Part shown: piece by piece, positions 12,761 through 23,265 of the stretch | Position numbering within the stretch: the first letter of the stretch is position 1 | Layout of the letters: every line of letters begins with the position of its first letter | Assembly: GCA_000149265.1 (NCBI GenBank) | Contig: CH003028.1 | Coordinates: 554,155 to 618,154, forward strand | DNA length: 64,000 nucleotides | Origin: Ciona savignyi | Lineage: Eukaryota > Chordata > Ascidiacea > Phlebobranchia > Cionidae | Direction of reading: 5' to 3' | Notes under the pieces: generated by a model | What the model was told of the DNA's origin: nothing | Seen by the model: only the letters and a program-made list of their open reading frames with translations | The model's database searches: none | Translations under genes and position numbers: made by a program

Positions 12761-12960
12761 GTGTAGTCGAATGGTTTACGCGACACATTCATATTTCGAT
12801 TTTAATATAAACTCAGTCTTAGTTTATAGGGACGGCTTCTAAACTAAGCCCGATAAAAAAGGGTATTTTATACAAGTTCTAAACCCGTTAAAAATGGTAT
12901 TTTACATCACAAATTCTAAGCCCAATAAAAAAGGGTATTTTATACAAATTCTGAATTTAA
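12761..12960 (+). repeat. SINE head with tandemly expanded tail
   Basis: A SINE-like head (GTGTAGTCGAATGGTTTACGCGACAC) is followed at about 12838-12958 by roughly three repeats of a 40-45 bp unit of the form TTCTAAGCCCGATAAAAAAGGGTATTTTATACAAA. The unit begins with the AACTAAGCCCG/TAAAAA motif that ends the SINE at 1519-1632, so the SINE 3' end appears to have been amplified in tandem. Confidence 0.5.
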
Positions 12961-13156
12961 AATGAAGTTTCGCTTAAAAAACGTCCTCAATTTGCGTTAT
13001 AATATAATCTATTTATATTATTTCGTTCGGTACCCTTACATGTTTCTCCATTACAACGAAGAAGATATTATTAACTTTCAAAACCTGACACGACGGTACA
13101 CACCAGTCGTCAACACATGCCAACGTAAAATTAGACAATTGAATTATAGGTAAATG

Positions 13157-13363
13157 TCAAACTCGGGATGTAAAACCTAATAGTACACATAAACAATACC
13201 CCACTAAAACAACTAAGGTTGTGTTATATTTAACTCTGACTTTATTTGGTGTCTTAAATTTTATTTCACGGTAAACAGCGGCGGAATTATCTACACTTAC
13301 GATCTCACTGCTGCTGAACTTTTCAAATTGTACGTCATCGCTTGGCAGCGAAATACCCGCCAT
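13157..13363 (-). CDS. Small single-exon membrane protein, unrecognised
   Basis: A 68-residue frame opens at AAATGGCGGG, a good start context, and stops at 13157. The N-terminal 45 residues are polar (MAGISLPSDDVQFEKFSSSE). Near the C-terminus is one strongly hydrophobic segment, TTLVVLVGYCLCVLLGF, followed by SRV, as in a tail-anchored or small integral membrane protein. I see no convincing splice site inside it. The start context and membrane segment argue for a real gene, but the size leaves room for chance. No family recognised. Confidence 0.4.
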   Translation of the reverse strand: MAGISLPSDDVQFEKFSSSEIVSVDNSAAVYREIKFKTPNKVRVKYNTTLVVLVGYCLCVLLGFTSRV

Positions 13364-13767
13364 TTAAACTGTACAGTTTACTGCTGTATAACCGGTTGTG
13401 TGCCGATATGCATTATGCTAATTAAAAATAGGCTTAGGTGAGGCTACCAATTCGAAACCAGTTCATGGTAAAAAAACAGTTTAGTTTTAAAACTGTTGCT
13501 GCGTGTGTCCAATACACTAATTGATATGATTTTTTATGTGATTTTCTCTTCGGTTAAGGCAACCTACCGAATTCACCCAAAACCAAACCATGCAATGGTT
13601 TCAATTGTTAGGGATTCGAAGTCTATAAGGTCCTTGAAAAATAGAGATATTTGTACTTAGTTGGGTATGTAGATTTTTTGGGTACACTGGAAATCTGTTT
13701 GTGTATGTTTTTTTGTTTGTTGTTGGGCTTACCTTCTTAGTCATGATCACTGGATCCTCAGTGATGT

Positions 13768-13777
13768 CCATATATGG
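13768..13777. promoter_or_regulatory. Perfect CArG box CCATATATGG
   Basis: Fits the SRF consensus CC(A/T)6GG exactly and is fully palindromic. It lies about 400 bp upstream of the small minus-strand gene at 13157-13363. No other cofactor site is evident, so it is only a candidate SRF site. Confidence 0.35.
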
Positions 13778-13831
13778 ACCGGGGGCGCTAACCAATAGAC
13801 CACACATACGCTTACGATGTGCAAGTTCACT

Positions 13832-13923
13832 TTCGTGTAGTCGAATGGTTAATGATTTATATAGAATAAACGATAGTAGAACGAGCCCATCAGGGGTTTG
13901 AAATTGAACTCGGTCATAAAATT
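13832..13923 (+). repeat. SINE copy
   Basis: Starts TTTCGTGTAGTCGAATGGTTAA and ends with a B-box-like GGGTTTGAAATTGAACTCGGTCATAAAAT, the arrangement seen in the better preserved copy at 1519-1632. Confidence 0.45.
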
Positions 13924-14904
13924 TGCTGGTTCATCTTAGATTGTGCACCATCAGCCGCTTTGCTCTTGGCCCTACTTTCCTGATTATAAGAAACAAAACT
14001 GTTTCCTTGATCTTAACCCCAAACCCCAATGCGATAACAATCAAGTGGCTAAAACTACCACTCCACGAAAAGCACCAACGTAGTCAACAGGTAAACTTCC
14101 GGAACCCGCAAAACAATTTAGACCGACCAAAACTAGTTCAAATTTTTGGGAGAATATATTCCCTTAAGTGCTACTACAATCATAACTGTAAGTGCGCAAA
14201 CAACAAGCCAACGTAGAAAAGCCTTTAATTTCCCACCCACCCCCAAATACTTTGCAACGAAGCAGCTCTACACAACAGTAAAAGCAGCCATTTTAGGCGC
14301 GTCTGTTTTGTTCCAATACCTTATTGAGGGAAAGCTTTTAACAGCTGCCCATTTTAAAAGCGTCAAACTGTGGGTATATGCTACAGGCGGGCTTTCTAAA
14401 TCTCTTAATCTTCTTAAATATTCTAGAAATTTGTTTCTTTGTTTTTTTAACATTGACGTCATACTGTTTTTACCTTTTATTGTTTCTTTACAATGCAAAA
14501 GAATTGTGGGTGATCAATGTCAACTCACCACGGCGTCATAATCTCACTAGCCTTTTGCAAGCCCGGGTTATCACGTGACCATTGACGTCATGGACAACAC
14601 GGGCGTGGACGGACGAAACAATTAAACTGATGACGTGACAATGGAAGAGACTTTCAACGCTAATATAAACCGGATATTTCGGGGGAATTCCCTCAGGTAG
14701 TCTTTATTTTTCAATAAATTATTTTATTTTAAATCAAGATAAATATTGTACTTGTAATAAAAAGTTAATGTTTCCTAAATCAATTCTACGGCTTTTATTG
14801 ATTCTACGCACAGCGGTTGCTTTATTTGATATTCCAACTTTACAATGAATCAATTCCTGCAGTTGTTCTTCTGTTGATCCGTTGATTTGCCCCATTCCTA
14901 AGTA

Positions 14905-14961
14905 TACTCACATATGCAAACTATGAATATGGTATACTCATATGCAAACTATGAATATGGA
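14905..14961 (+). repeat. Direct duplication, about 28-30 bp unit, two copies
   Basis: The unit CATATGCAAACTATGAATATGG with a preceding TATACTCA occurs twice back to back. Confidence 0.7.
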
Positions 14962-15237
14962 AATTACAGTTGCACTTAAATAAAATATCCACAAAACACA
15001 GCATGAGTTGCAGAGATTTGTAGTAACCCTTTTTCAATAAAAGAAGCAAAAAATAATAATAACGATATAACCAACCGATTGTTATGTTGATTTTCACCCG
15101 AACCCCATGCAGTAGGACTGACGACTATTGTATGAATCAGTGGTAAAGGGGACATAGATTTATACAAATTATATCTCGTTGATCTAAAACGGATGTTGCA
15201 TGTGACGTTAAATTGTAATTAACAGTTGGTTGCCTTA

Positions 15238-15295
15238 GCAGGTTGTGCAGATAGGCAGGTTGTGCAGATAGGCAGGTGGTGCAGCTGTGAGGGTG
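15238..15295 (+). repeat. Short tandem repeat, 17 bp unit
   Basis: AGGTTGTGCAGATAGGC is repeated twice exactly and followed by a diverged third copy (AGGTGGTGCAGCTG). Confidence 0.7.
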
Positions 15296-17259
15296 GTACA
15301 TATGGACGAAGGTGGCGCAGGTGGACAGGTGGCGAGCTCATCAAGATAGATCCTCGGTCACAGGATCAGGTGAAAACTAAATAGATGAGGGAGATTAATC
15401 ATGTCGAATTAAGCCATTTGTACGTCACAATCGTTAGTGTTACAAGCCTGTTTGACCATTTGATTGTTACGCAAACAAAGAAACTTAATATGATAATTAC
15501 ATGTCCAAAAAAGGAGTTGCTGCACAACAAATGCGAGTTAATGACGTCACGAAACCGTAATTGTTTACCTGCAAATGAACAATGGATTACATTATGATGT
15601 AATAATTCTAAAGTCATAATGACTAACAGAGTTCTCGTATTTCAGAAAATTGATTGCTCTGCAAATTTACCTATAACAAAGAACCGGATCGAATAAGAGC
15701 TCTCTTGTGCCCACCGGCGGGGTGTAAAATTTTAGACATGCCGAGTTCTTTATCAAGTCACCTATTCCTGAAGACCTTTATGTAACCAAACTATACCTCA
15801 AGGTAGCTCACTTTCACAGGTAGCCTTATTTGGCTATTTTAAACTTGAACAGATCTTGTACGTAATAATCCCTTATTATGACGTAGTTATTTAAGTCGTT
15901 GACATCGTTTTAGTAAACATTTTTACTTGTTGCCTGACAAAAGAGCAACAATAGGTTGGGTAATATGATAATTATACCACATTATGACGTCACAAGTGAT
16001 ATTCTTAGATCACACAGTCGATAAAAAGAGCTGTTAAAAACGACACGATTAATATAAATGTTTGGGTCTATATTATCTACCAATGCTGATAAAAAGTGCC
16101 ATAAACTTACTAAATATATTAAAATGACGGTACGGCTAGGTCAAAGAAAATTTTAAAATAAATAAAAGGCCAGGTGGATTTGAAGGTTTTTTTAATTCAA
16201 ATTTTTTGGTTTAAGACAGATTTTATACTGTCATGGTAACAGCAAATCTTGTTAGTCGAAATTGCGCCAACAGTATATAAATCTGATTTCTACCCTTATG
16301 TTTTGTGATATGTAGTGGTTCGAAAAAGATCTTTACCTTCTTTATTGTTTAGATGTTCTGGAACGTGAGTTATTGTTTGTCGACAATCTAACATAAAATC
16401 GAATTACTGAAATTTGAGAATAATTGCCTTTGTTGCCGAAATAAAACGCGACCGTAGAAATTTGCGTTTCTGTAGAGAAAGATCAACGCATATTTTCACG
16501 AAAAGTTTATTGTTGTTGCTGGAAAGTCAGATGTTATGTATGCTGCGAGTGAACTAAACCAGCGTTTTCTTTTTGCAATAAATAGAACTTGCAGTTCAAC
16601 GAGCGGCCAAATAAACAAAGAAACCACAATTAGTTAAAACAGAGCTAAGCTTAATTATGTTGTTGATTTATTGTATACAGTTTAAGTAAGATAAGATTAC
16701 TTGATTAACACAATAGAAATTGCTTAAATTTACAGTCGTTAAAAAACGCCAAACCAGACTTTTAAACGCACACCATGTATATTAGACAGCGCAGTAATAT
16801 CCATAAACATTTGAGGAAATATAACTTATATATAACAGCTTTGAAAAAGGAAATTCGGTAAAATGCCGATGATTTGTAATAATAAAATACAGCAGTATGG
16901 TGGGATTTGCAATAAACACAAGTCCTAATTATTTCCTAGCCAGTTAAACATGTATAAAAATGTGATTAAGACGCAAGTTGACTGAACGATAAAGATAGCG
17001 CACGACAACGTGACCAGTTAGCTACTCAACTTACTCAATTATTAACGTGAACGATTGATATTACGAATGCTGTATAAAACTCTTAGTGATGAGTCTATAA
17101 AATGTTCGAAACTTGACCCCGGTAAAAAATGGTTTTACTCTTAATTTGATGTGTTTACCAGACGTGTAGTAAAATAAATCTTTCAACACAAAACAATATA
17201 TTTCTTTTCAGTAAAAGCGTTCTTTCAACACCCACAGATTAAATAGTCCAAACTGAAAC

Positions 17260-19473
17260 ATGGTTGTTAAGAAAAAACCCAAGGAAAAACCGATAGTTCT
17301 GTTTTGCGAGTTGCGCCGACCGCCCGAAGAAATCGTGAATATTTCGTCACAAAACGGAGCGGAAGGCGTCGTCACGCGTATGCTCCCCAAATCACATGTC
17401 AGTCACGTGATCCTGAACGCAAATGTAAGCGAGGAACGCTTTCTGGATATGAAGGTAAGTCTATTTTATACAAACATTACAGTACACTCCATACCACCAT
17501 CGAGAATCTGTAGATTTTCAGGTGCACAGTGATACTCCTTATACCCATAGTCGAGTTGCTTTAGGCAGCGTATATATACAAGACAGGGCTTTCCATTTGG
17601 CCCATCGATTACATTCCACTGAGTTGGAGCAATGTAAAGTTGCTTACTCAATCGGACAGGTCATACTACTCATACCAGCAGTTGAGTTTTTAAATTATCA
17701 TAATAAACACTGCAGAAAATAAAACGGAACTTTCAATTTGGTCTACCGGTTAGAAAAAAATCTGGACTGGAGCAATGTAAAGTTACTTTCTTAAATGCAC
17801 AATATTTATCATACTCATAGTCGAATTGCTGAAATGTGTATTAAATATAGTTACTTAGACCTGACTTTCGACCAATTAGATACACTATATAGGTTCAAGC
17901 ATTTTAAAATGGATTAATCAGATATACACACAACACAGTCACACTTTTTGTATCCATAGTCACCGTAATAATTTAGTCCTTAGTCAATAGTAGAACTGCT
18001 AAGGCCATTACAACGAACGAATAAATGAATTACATTTTGACGACTAACAATATACCCCTACAGGTCTCGACGGAAAACAAGATGAAGAAAAAGAACATGG
18101 ACGTCCATGATCACTTCATCAACACTTTCATTAAACGATTGGAGAGAAAGCAGCAAAGATGGATAAAAGTGAGGCCTCTTCGGATGGTGGTTCGGTTATT
18201 ATTTCATTAACGTGCATGGGGCAACGACAGTCGCTATTCCACGGGCAATTTTAAGCTTGCCTCAAGAACTTAAGTTTGTCGGAGCTATTGATGTCTATTG
18301 AATATAACTTTAGTTTTGATCGATCCATTTAAATCTACTGGATCGATGCGATGTGTTTATTCGTAAAGACACAACTCCTTGAGTAACAGCCTTTTAAGAT
18401 CAGCATTCCCCTCCCAACGCTACCATGGACCGCCCTTACTATAATTGTAGGGACACCATGCACAAAGTAGTCTGTTTGGAAATCGATATAAATACCTTAC
18501 TAGTCAGGCCGAAACTGTAACCACTTTCATCAAAAGGGGAATAAACAATAGAAAATGGTTCAATTAATCTGACTAAGTAACATAATTATGGTTACCATGC
18601 GCCATATAACGCCCCAAATATCCAGGAGGACAATTACGTCAGCAAGAATTTCCAACTGATGTCAACGCCACGTCAGCACGTCGAGACGCAACCATTGGGA
18701 GAGATGCTCCTGCCAACTCCACCTACACCCGTGGTGCTTTACAGACCAGCTAAATACCCGTACATGGCAGTGAACAAGAAAGCACCCAAGACAGCCGACA
18801 TCGCGCAAGCTGGTAGAAAGGTGGGTAAAAGAAGGCGAAATTCATTAGCTTAAAAGTTGTAATTTAGCCGCAAAGTTGTTGGATTCAAAACGGTCATTAA
18901 CGGTCGCGTCATTGGTCAATGGCACTTGGCGAACTTCGTCTGAATTCTTTTTAAATAATTTGAAGCAAATCAGTAAAAACGTCTACAACAGCGCACTGCA
19001 ACTGTTTCGGCAACCCGATGATTTGCGCAAGTGCTCTAAGGAATGGCATGTTATATTGCTCCTGCGTTTTCTCATTAGCAGGGAAAACATGAATATATCA
19101 TTTCTTGATACTTGTTCTGTGTAACTAAGTAAGCCTTATTTTCACCTTGTTTCAGTCACTTTTCCCGCGAATTCAAACTGTACCAACCAACCAATCACGC
19201 ATCGCCACGTCACAATCGGTCGTCCCCAAACCACCAATAGAATCGCCAGTTCGCGCCTCATGGGCAGCGGCGACCAATCAGAGAGCGGAAACCGCGAGTA
19301 CCGTCACAACTCGCAGAAGTCACATGAGAAAACTAGCGATGCAGAACCACGATTCACGCTTCACTGATTTGATGACGTGGCTATCACCTGTTGACGCAAC
19401 AAAAGGACGTTTATTCAGAGCCAGAGAGAATCATCATCGGGTTATGTTTGGAGTTTCACAATCTTCATATTAA
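17260..19473 (+). CDS. Four-exon protein of unknown function (270 aa)
   Basis: Exons 17260-17454, 18064-18168, 18626-18820 and 19156-19473 join with three phase-0 introns, all with good donors (GTAAGT, GTGAGG, GTGGGT) and acceptors (CCTACAG, ATATCCAG, GTTTCAG). Exon lengths are all multiples of three and the frame stays open to a TAA. The protein starts MVVKKKPKEKPIVLFCEL. It has a basic helix-like segment in exon 2 (FINTFIKRLERKQQRW) and a proline-rich part in exon 3 (LLPTPPTPVVLYRPAKYPY), and ends in a Ser/Thr/Arg-rich 105-residue exon with no hydrophobic segment. No signal peptide or membrane span is visible, so it is probably cytoplasmic or nuclear. I do not recognise the family. Further 5' exons are possible. 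The consistency of four exons makes a real gene likely. Confidence 0.75.
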
Positions 19474-20398
19474 CTCTGACATTTCACATCGAAATAGCAC
19501 AAAATTATAACTGGTATCTCGGACAAGAAACAAGCCACAAGGGCCATAATGCAAATCAATTAAAAGCCCAGAAAGCCGTTTAGCGTAGCGCTCAGGGATC
19601 ATATTCAACATAGAAGCAAATTAACTCCGTCTTATAGCTGATCATTTGGCTCGTTTATTTCCGTCAATAATATCAGGATAGGTCTTACTATATGAGTTTG
19701 TAACTTATCTATAGTTATCGCAAACATATTGTACCTTTAAATATCCATGCATTTTTATAAACTGAAAACTGAAGAAACGAAAAGTGTCGTAACCAGAAAT
19801 ATTTTAAAAGCTATTATAAACCATTTGTACAAGACCATTGGTTTAGCATACTGGATATAATATTAAAGCAGGAAGACATTGACCCTAAAAGGGATCACTA
19901 AACACTATAACCGCCAGCACGTTAAAGCGCACCAGGCAGTGTTTCTTCACAATAACGAACAATCTGGGAACATTTAAGTAATATAGCCAGCATATCACGG
20001 TGATATTTTGCACATAACGCCATATTATGTTCATGTTTGTTTTTTTTAAATACATGAAACAAAATAGTTATTTGTCATAACTTTGTTGCTTCCTTTGGTC
20101 GCCAGCTAAAAGATTTAGGTTCGAAACCGGTCAAAAACGAATATCCGTATGAATGATGGTAACCAATTGTGTGTTTGTTATATAATTTAAACAAAGCCGA
20201 TATATTACTTTTCATCGTATCTATAGGCTCATGTATACGTCACCTGAAAAGTCATTACTTTTTACCAGAGAGTCAGTTTGGGTGTTTGTTCAATTAAATT
20301 GATATAAAATAGCCGTTTGACGCATAAAATGAAAAGTATGTTTATTTTGCCTTGCTTGGACTATCTTACAATTCCATGCATGAGTCCGACCGAATATT

Positions 20399-20645
20399 TT
20401 GGTGGGTTAGTCGAACGGTTTCAAATTTGATACTGTTCGCTAACTAGTCGGTTGTGTCCTTTGGCAAGGTATTGAATGAACATTGCCCGAAGCCAGTGAA
20501 TCAATGGGTTTTACTAAATAGAAGGAAGATCTCAATCCTACACAACACACTCCAATAGCCCTGGTAACCCGACAGTAGACCCCAAGTAATTTGACGATTA
20601 CTCCTGTGGGAACGCTCCTTTACGTGTTCGAGAACTACTCTGGGA
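20399..20645 (+). repeat. Repeat family copy 1 (GTTGTGTCCTTGGGCAAGG family)
   Basis: Ordered blocks: GTGGGTTAGTCGAACGG, then CTAACTAGTCGGTTGTGTCC, ACATTGCCCGAAGCCAGTG, TACACAACACACTCCAATAG, GGTAACCCGACAGTAG and GACGATTACTCCTGTG. The same order recurs in the four following copies. Confidence 0.7.
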
Positions 20646-20689
20646 TTATCTGTGTGACAACCCTTGATTCCAGTGGTTTAAAACGCTGA

Positions 20690-20850
20690 AGTGACCGAAT
20701 AGCTTGGTAATGTATCGCGTTTCAGTTCAAAGGTGGATTCAACACTGGGTCATTGGGCAAGGCACTTAGCGGTCGTTGCCTGAAACCAGTGAATTAAGGA
20801 GTTTTAAAACACCGAAAGGCGCGAAGTAATCTGACGATCACCCATACGAA
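20690..20850 (+). repeat. Repeat family copy 2, shorter and more diverged
   Basis: Retains GGGCAAGGCACTTAGCGGTC, AAACCAGTGAATTAAGGAG and GGCGCGAAGTAATCTGACGA. The middle A/T-rich part is missing. Confidence 0.55.
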
Positions 20851-20864
20851 AAAGCAAGCTTAGA

Positions 20865-21155
20865 CCGACCAGAGTCTGGTCGTTTAGTGCGTTGCAGTTG
20901 CGAAACTGGTCGCTAGCTAGTCGGTTGTTTCCTTTGTCAATGCACTTAACGGACATTGCATAAACCCAGCGGATTAATGGCCAAAATTAAGGAACGTCTT
21001 TTTATACCAAAATGAAGGAACGTCTTAATTATACAAGAAAATGCAATAGCTCCAGTAGCCGGACGGTGGGCGCGAGTTGATCTGGGATTGCTTGTGTGTT
21101 AAACCCTTGGTTTTCCCATTCACGGGGATAAACATTAATATCCTATCCTAAGCAA
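20865..21155 (+). repeat. Repeat family copy 3
   Basis: Contains CGAAACTGGTCGCTAGCTAG, CGGTTGTTTCC, GGACATTGCATAAACCCAGC, a 21-bp internal duplication (AATGAAGGAACGTCTT type), GGACGGTGGGCGCGAGTTGA and CCATTCACGGGGATAAACAT. Confidence 0.65.
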
Positions 21156-21324
21156 TAACTATCATTTAAACTACGATGTGCAGCCCCGTTACTAAAAGTT
21201 CCATGCTGTATCGAATGTATTTATTGACGTGTTGTAACTTTTCTGCTTCCGTATAAATTATTCATTAGAACTCATCTTCTTCACCGTAACAATGGCGCAA
21301 AAAGCCAACTGATCGACCGATTAG

Positions 21325-21580
21325 TAGGTTGGATTACTGCATTGCCGTTTAGCAGAAGGGTTGTAGATACGAAACTGGTCACTGGCTAATAGTCGGTTGT
21401 GTCCTTGGTAAAGGCACTCAGAGAACATTGCCCGAACCCAGTGGAATGATAGGTTCTGTTGAAGGAACGTATCAAACCAAAAACACTCTGCATAGCTTCC
21501 GGTAACACGACGGTGGACGTGAGGTGGTCTGACGATTGCCCGTGTGATAACGCACGGAGCATAAACATGAATGTCCTATT
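21325..21580 (+). repeat. Repeat family copy 4
   Basis: Contains GATACGAAACTGGTCACTGG, GTCGGTTGTGTCCTTGG, ACATTGCCCGAACCCAGTGG, GGTAACACGACGGTGGACGT and GTCTGACGATTGCCCGTGTG. Confidence 0.65.
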
Positions 21581-21937
21581 CTATACAATTGACCAACAGA
21601 GACCGAAGCGTTCCCGAGCAAGGCTGATTTTTAAATTACAAAAACTCTTTTAGAGGAAATAGATTTATTTTATATGATTTCCTGCAACATGTACTTCGGG
21701 CAGCTGTAGCGCGGGAAAAAAATTGAAAATTCAAGCAAAAATCCAGTTAACATTGAAATATTAAATAGCACAGAAAATCTGTTTACACCTAGGCGATCGG
21801 CACGATTATTACATCATAATATGTACAACGACGTCATGAACCGGAAGAGAAGTCAAGTCGTTGGGCTGCTTTTGGAGGGTCCTGTAGATATAGGCGAACT
21901 TGGTAATAACAACCATTTGTCCGACAGATTAATCTGG

Positions 21938-22205
21938 TGGGTTAGTGCGACACCTTTCACCTAAAGGCTTGTAGGTACGAAACTGGTCGCTAGCGAGTCG
22001 GTTGTGTCCTTGGGCAAGGCACTTAATGCCCTAAACCCAGCGGATTAAAGAGTTCTACTAAATAGAAGGAAAGTCTCAACTACACAACACACTGCAATAG
22101 CTCCGGTAACCCGACGAAGGGCGCGAGGTGATCTGACAATTGTCCGTGTGTTAACCCCCTTGGTTTTCCCATTCACCGGGATAAACATGAATATCCCAAC
22201 CTAAT
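21938..22205 (+). repeat. Repeat family copy 5, best preserved
   Basis: Contains GGTACGAAACTGGTCGCTAG, GTCGGTTGTGTCCTTGGGCA, AGGCACTTAATGCC, ACACAACACACTGCAATAGC, GGTAACCCGACGAAGGGCGC and CCATTCACCGGGATAAACAT. This copy gives the clearest view of the consensus. Confidence 0.7.
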
Positions 22206-23265
22206 CATACATGTAATAACAGATTCCTGGGTTATTTCGTGGGTGATTTTGGTCATTCTGTATTAAAATAAGAGTTCAGCCACCCAGTAACCAATTCTAA
22301 GTTTTCTGGAGATTTTAAGGTTTCTAGATAATATATGGACATTACGGTGTCCTGGTTAACTTTGAGGTTATGTATGTGTTCTGGTTCTAAACATAGGGGC
22401 CATATTGGTGTCGCGTCTGATATATGGGTTAATATAAAACTTATTGCGAAGGCGCTTATGTACATAGGGGGCATGGGTGTCGCGCTTAAAATATGGGAAA
22501 ATTCTTTTTAATTAAAAACATAGTGACCAAAGAACTTATTCTTTTATTTTATAGAGCTGCTATTACGAAGTGTCTATTTAGTTACAAACCAGTGTGTCTC
22601 TTGCATTATACAGACATGATTATTTGCACAGTGTTTTTACTGTTAAATTCGGTCTGTGAAGTATCAGAAATTACAAGTTTTGGTTAAAGTTAGTGTGCAA
22701 ATGTAGTTCTGCTCTCATTCCTTTAACATCAGAGTTCAGTTATTAGGTATTGGCATAATTTCTATGGGTTTGTCAGGATGCATTAAAGTTATACTCTTCA
22801 GTGGCGTGGTGTAAGCTTAAAAAGATTGGCAAACTCTATAGGGCTGTGTGTTGGTTAACGTTTAACTGGTAACTGGTTAACCAATTGTTGTCAGTTAACC
22901 ACTAACTAAATCGAGAAACAGTGAACCGCTTTGTGTGTAAACCAAACCAAAAAGCAATTAGTTAGTGTGAAAACCTTATAGACAATGTTTAACAATTCCA
23001 TTGTACACTATTTGCTGTGCAATAATATGCAGGACTGCAACAATACATTGATACTACTCAGCTACGATACTAACACATGCGAATCGCGATTATCATACTT
23101 TAAGTAGTTTTAAAGTGTGTTTAGGTTTTGCACATTGGTTTGTATGTTTATTGCAAATTGTTAGAAGCATTTTTAAAGACAAACTGTAGTTTTATTGTCA
23201 TTAAAAAACGAATTTCAATCCGTTAAAAACGTGAAGTTTAGATGTTGAGAATTTCTGCCCTAATC

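Larger units (their letters stand above)
13364..17259. other. Intergenic, repeats and scattered motifs only
   Basis: No gene recognised. Contents I can see: a CArG box at 13768, a SINE copy at 13832-13923, a 31-bp direct duplication at 14905-14961, a short GCAGGTTGTGCAGATAG tandem repeat at 15238-15295, and four TGACGTCA palindromes (14454, 14583, 15542, 15985). The 131-codon open frame at 14146-14541 lacks splice sites or family features. Confidence 0.55.
19474..23265. other. Intergenic, dominated by one repeat family
   Basis: From 20399 to 22205 the sequence is a run of diverged copies of one interspersed repeat (annotated separately). The flanks (19474-20398 and 22206-23265) show no gene. 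A 73-codon minus-strand frame at 22253-22474 has no support and may be ILRUN 3' flank. Confidence 0.6.

Noticed and set aside
14146..14541. 131-codon plus-strand open frame
   Set aside because: No start context, splice sites or recognisable domain; overlapping open frames on both strands suggest chance.
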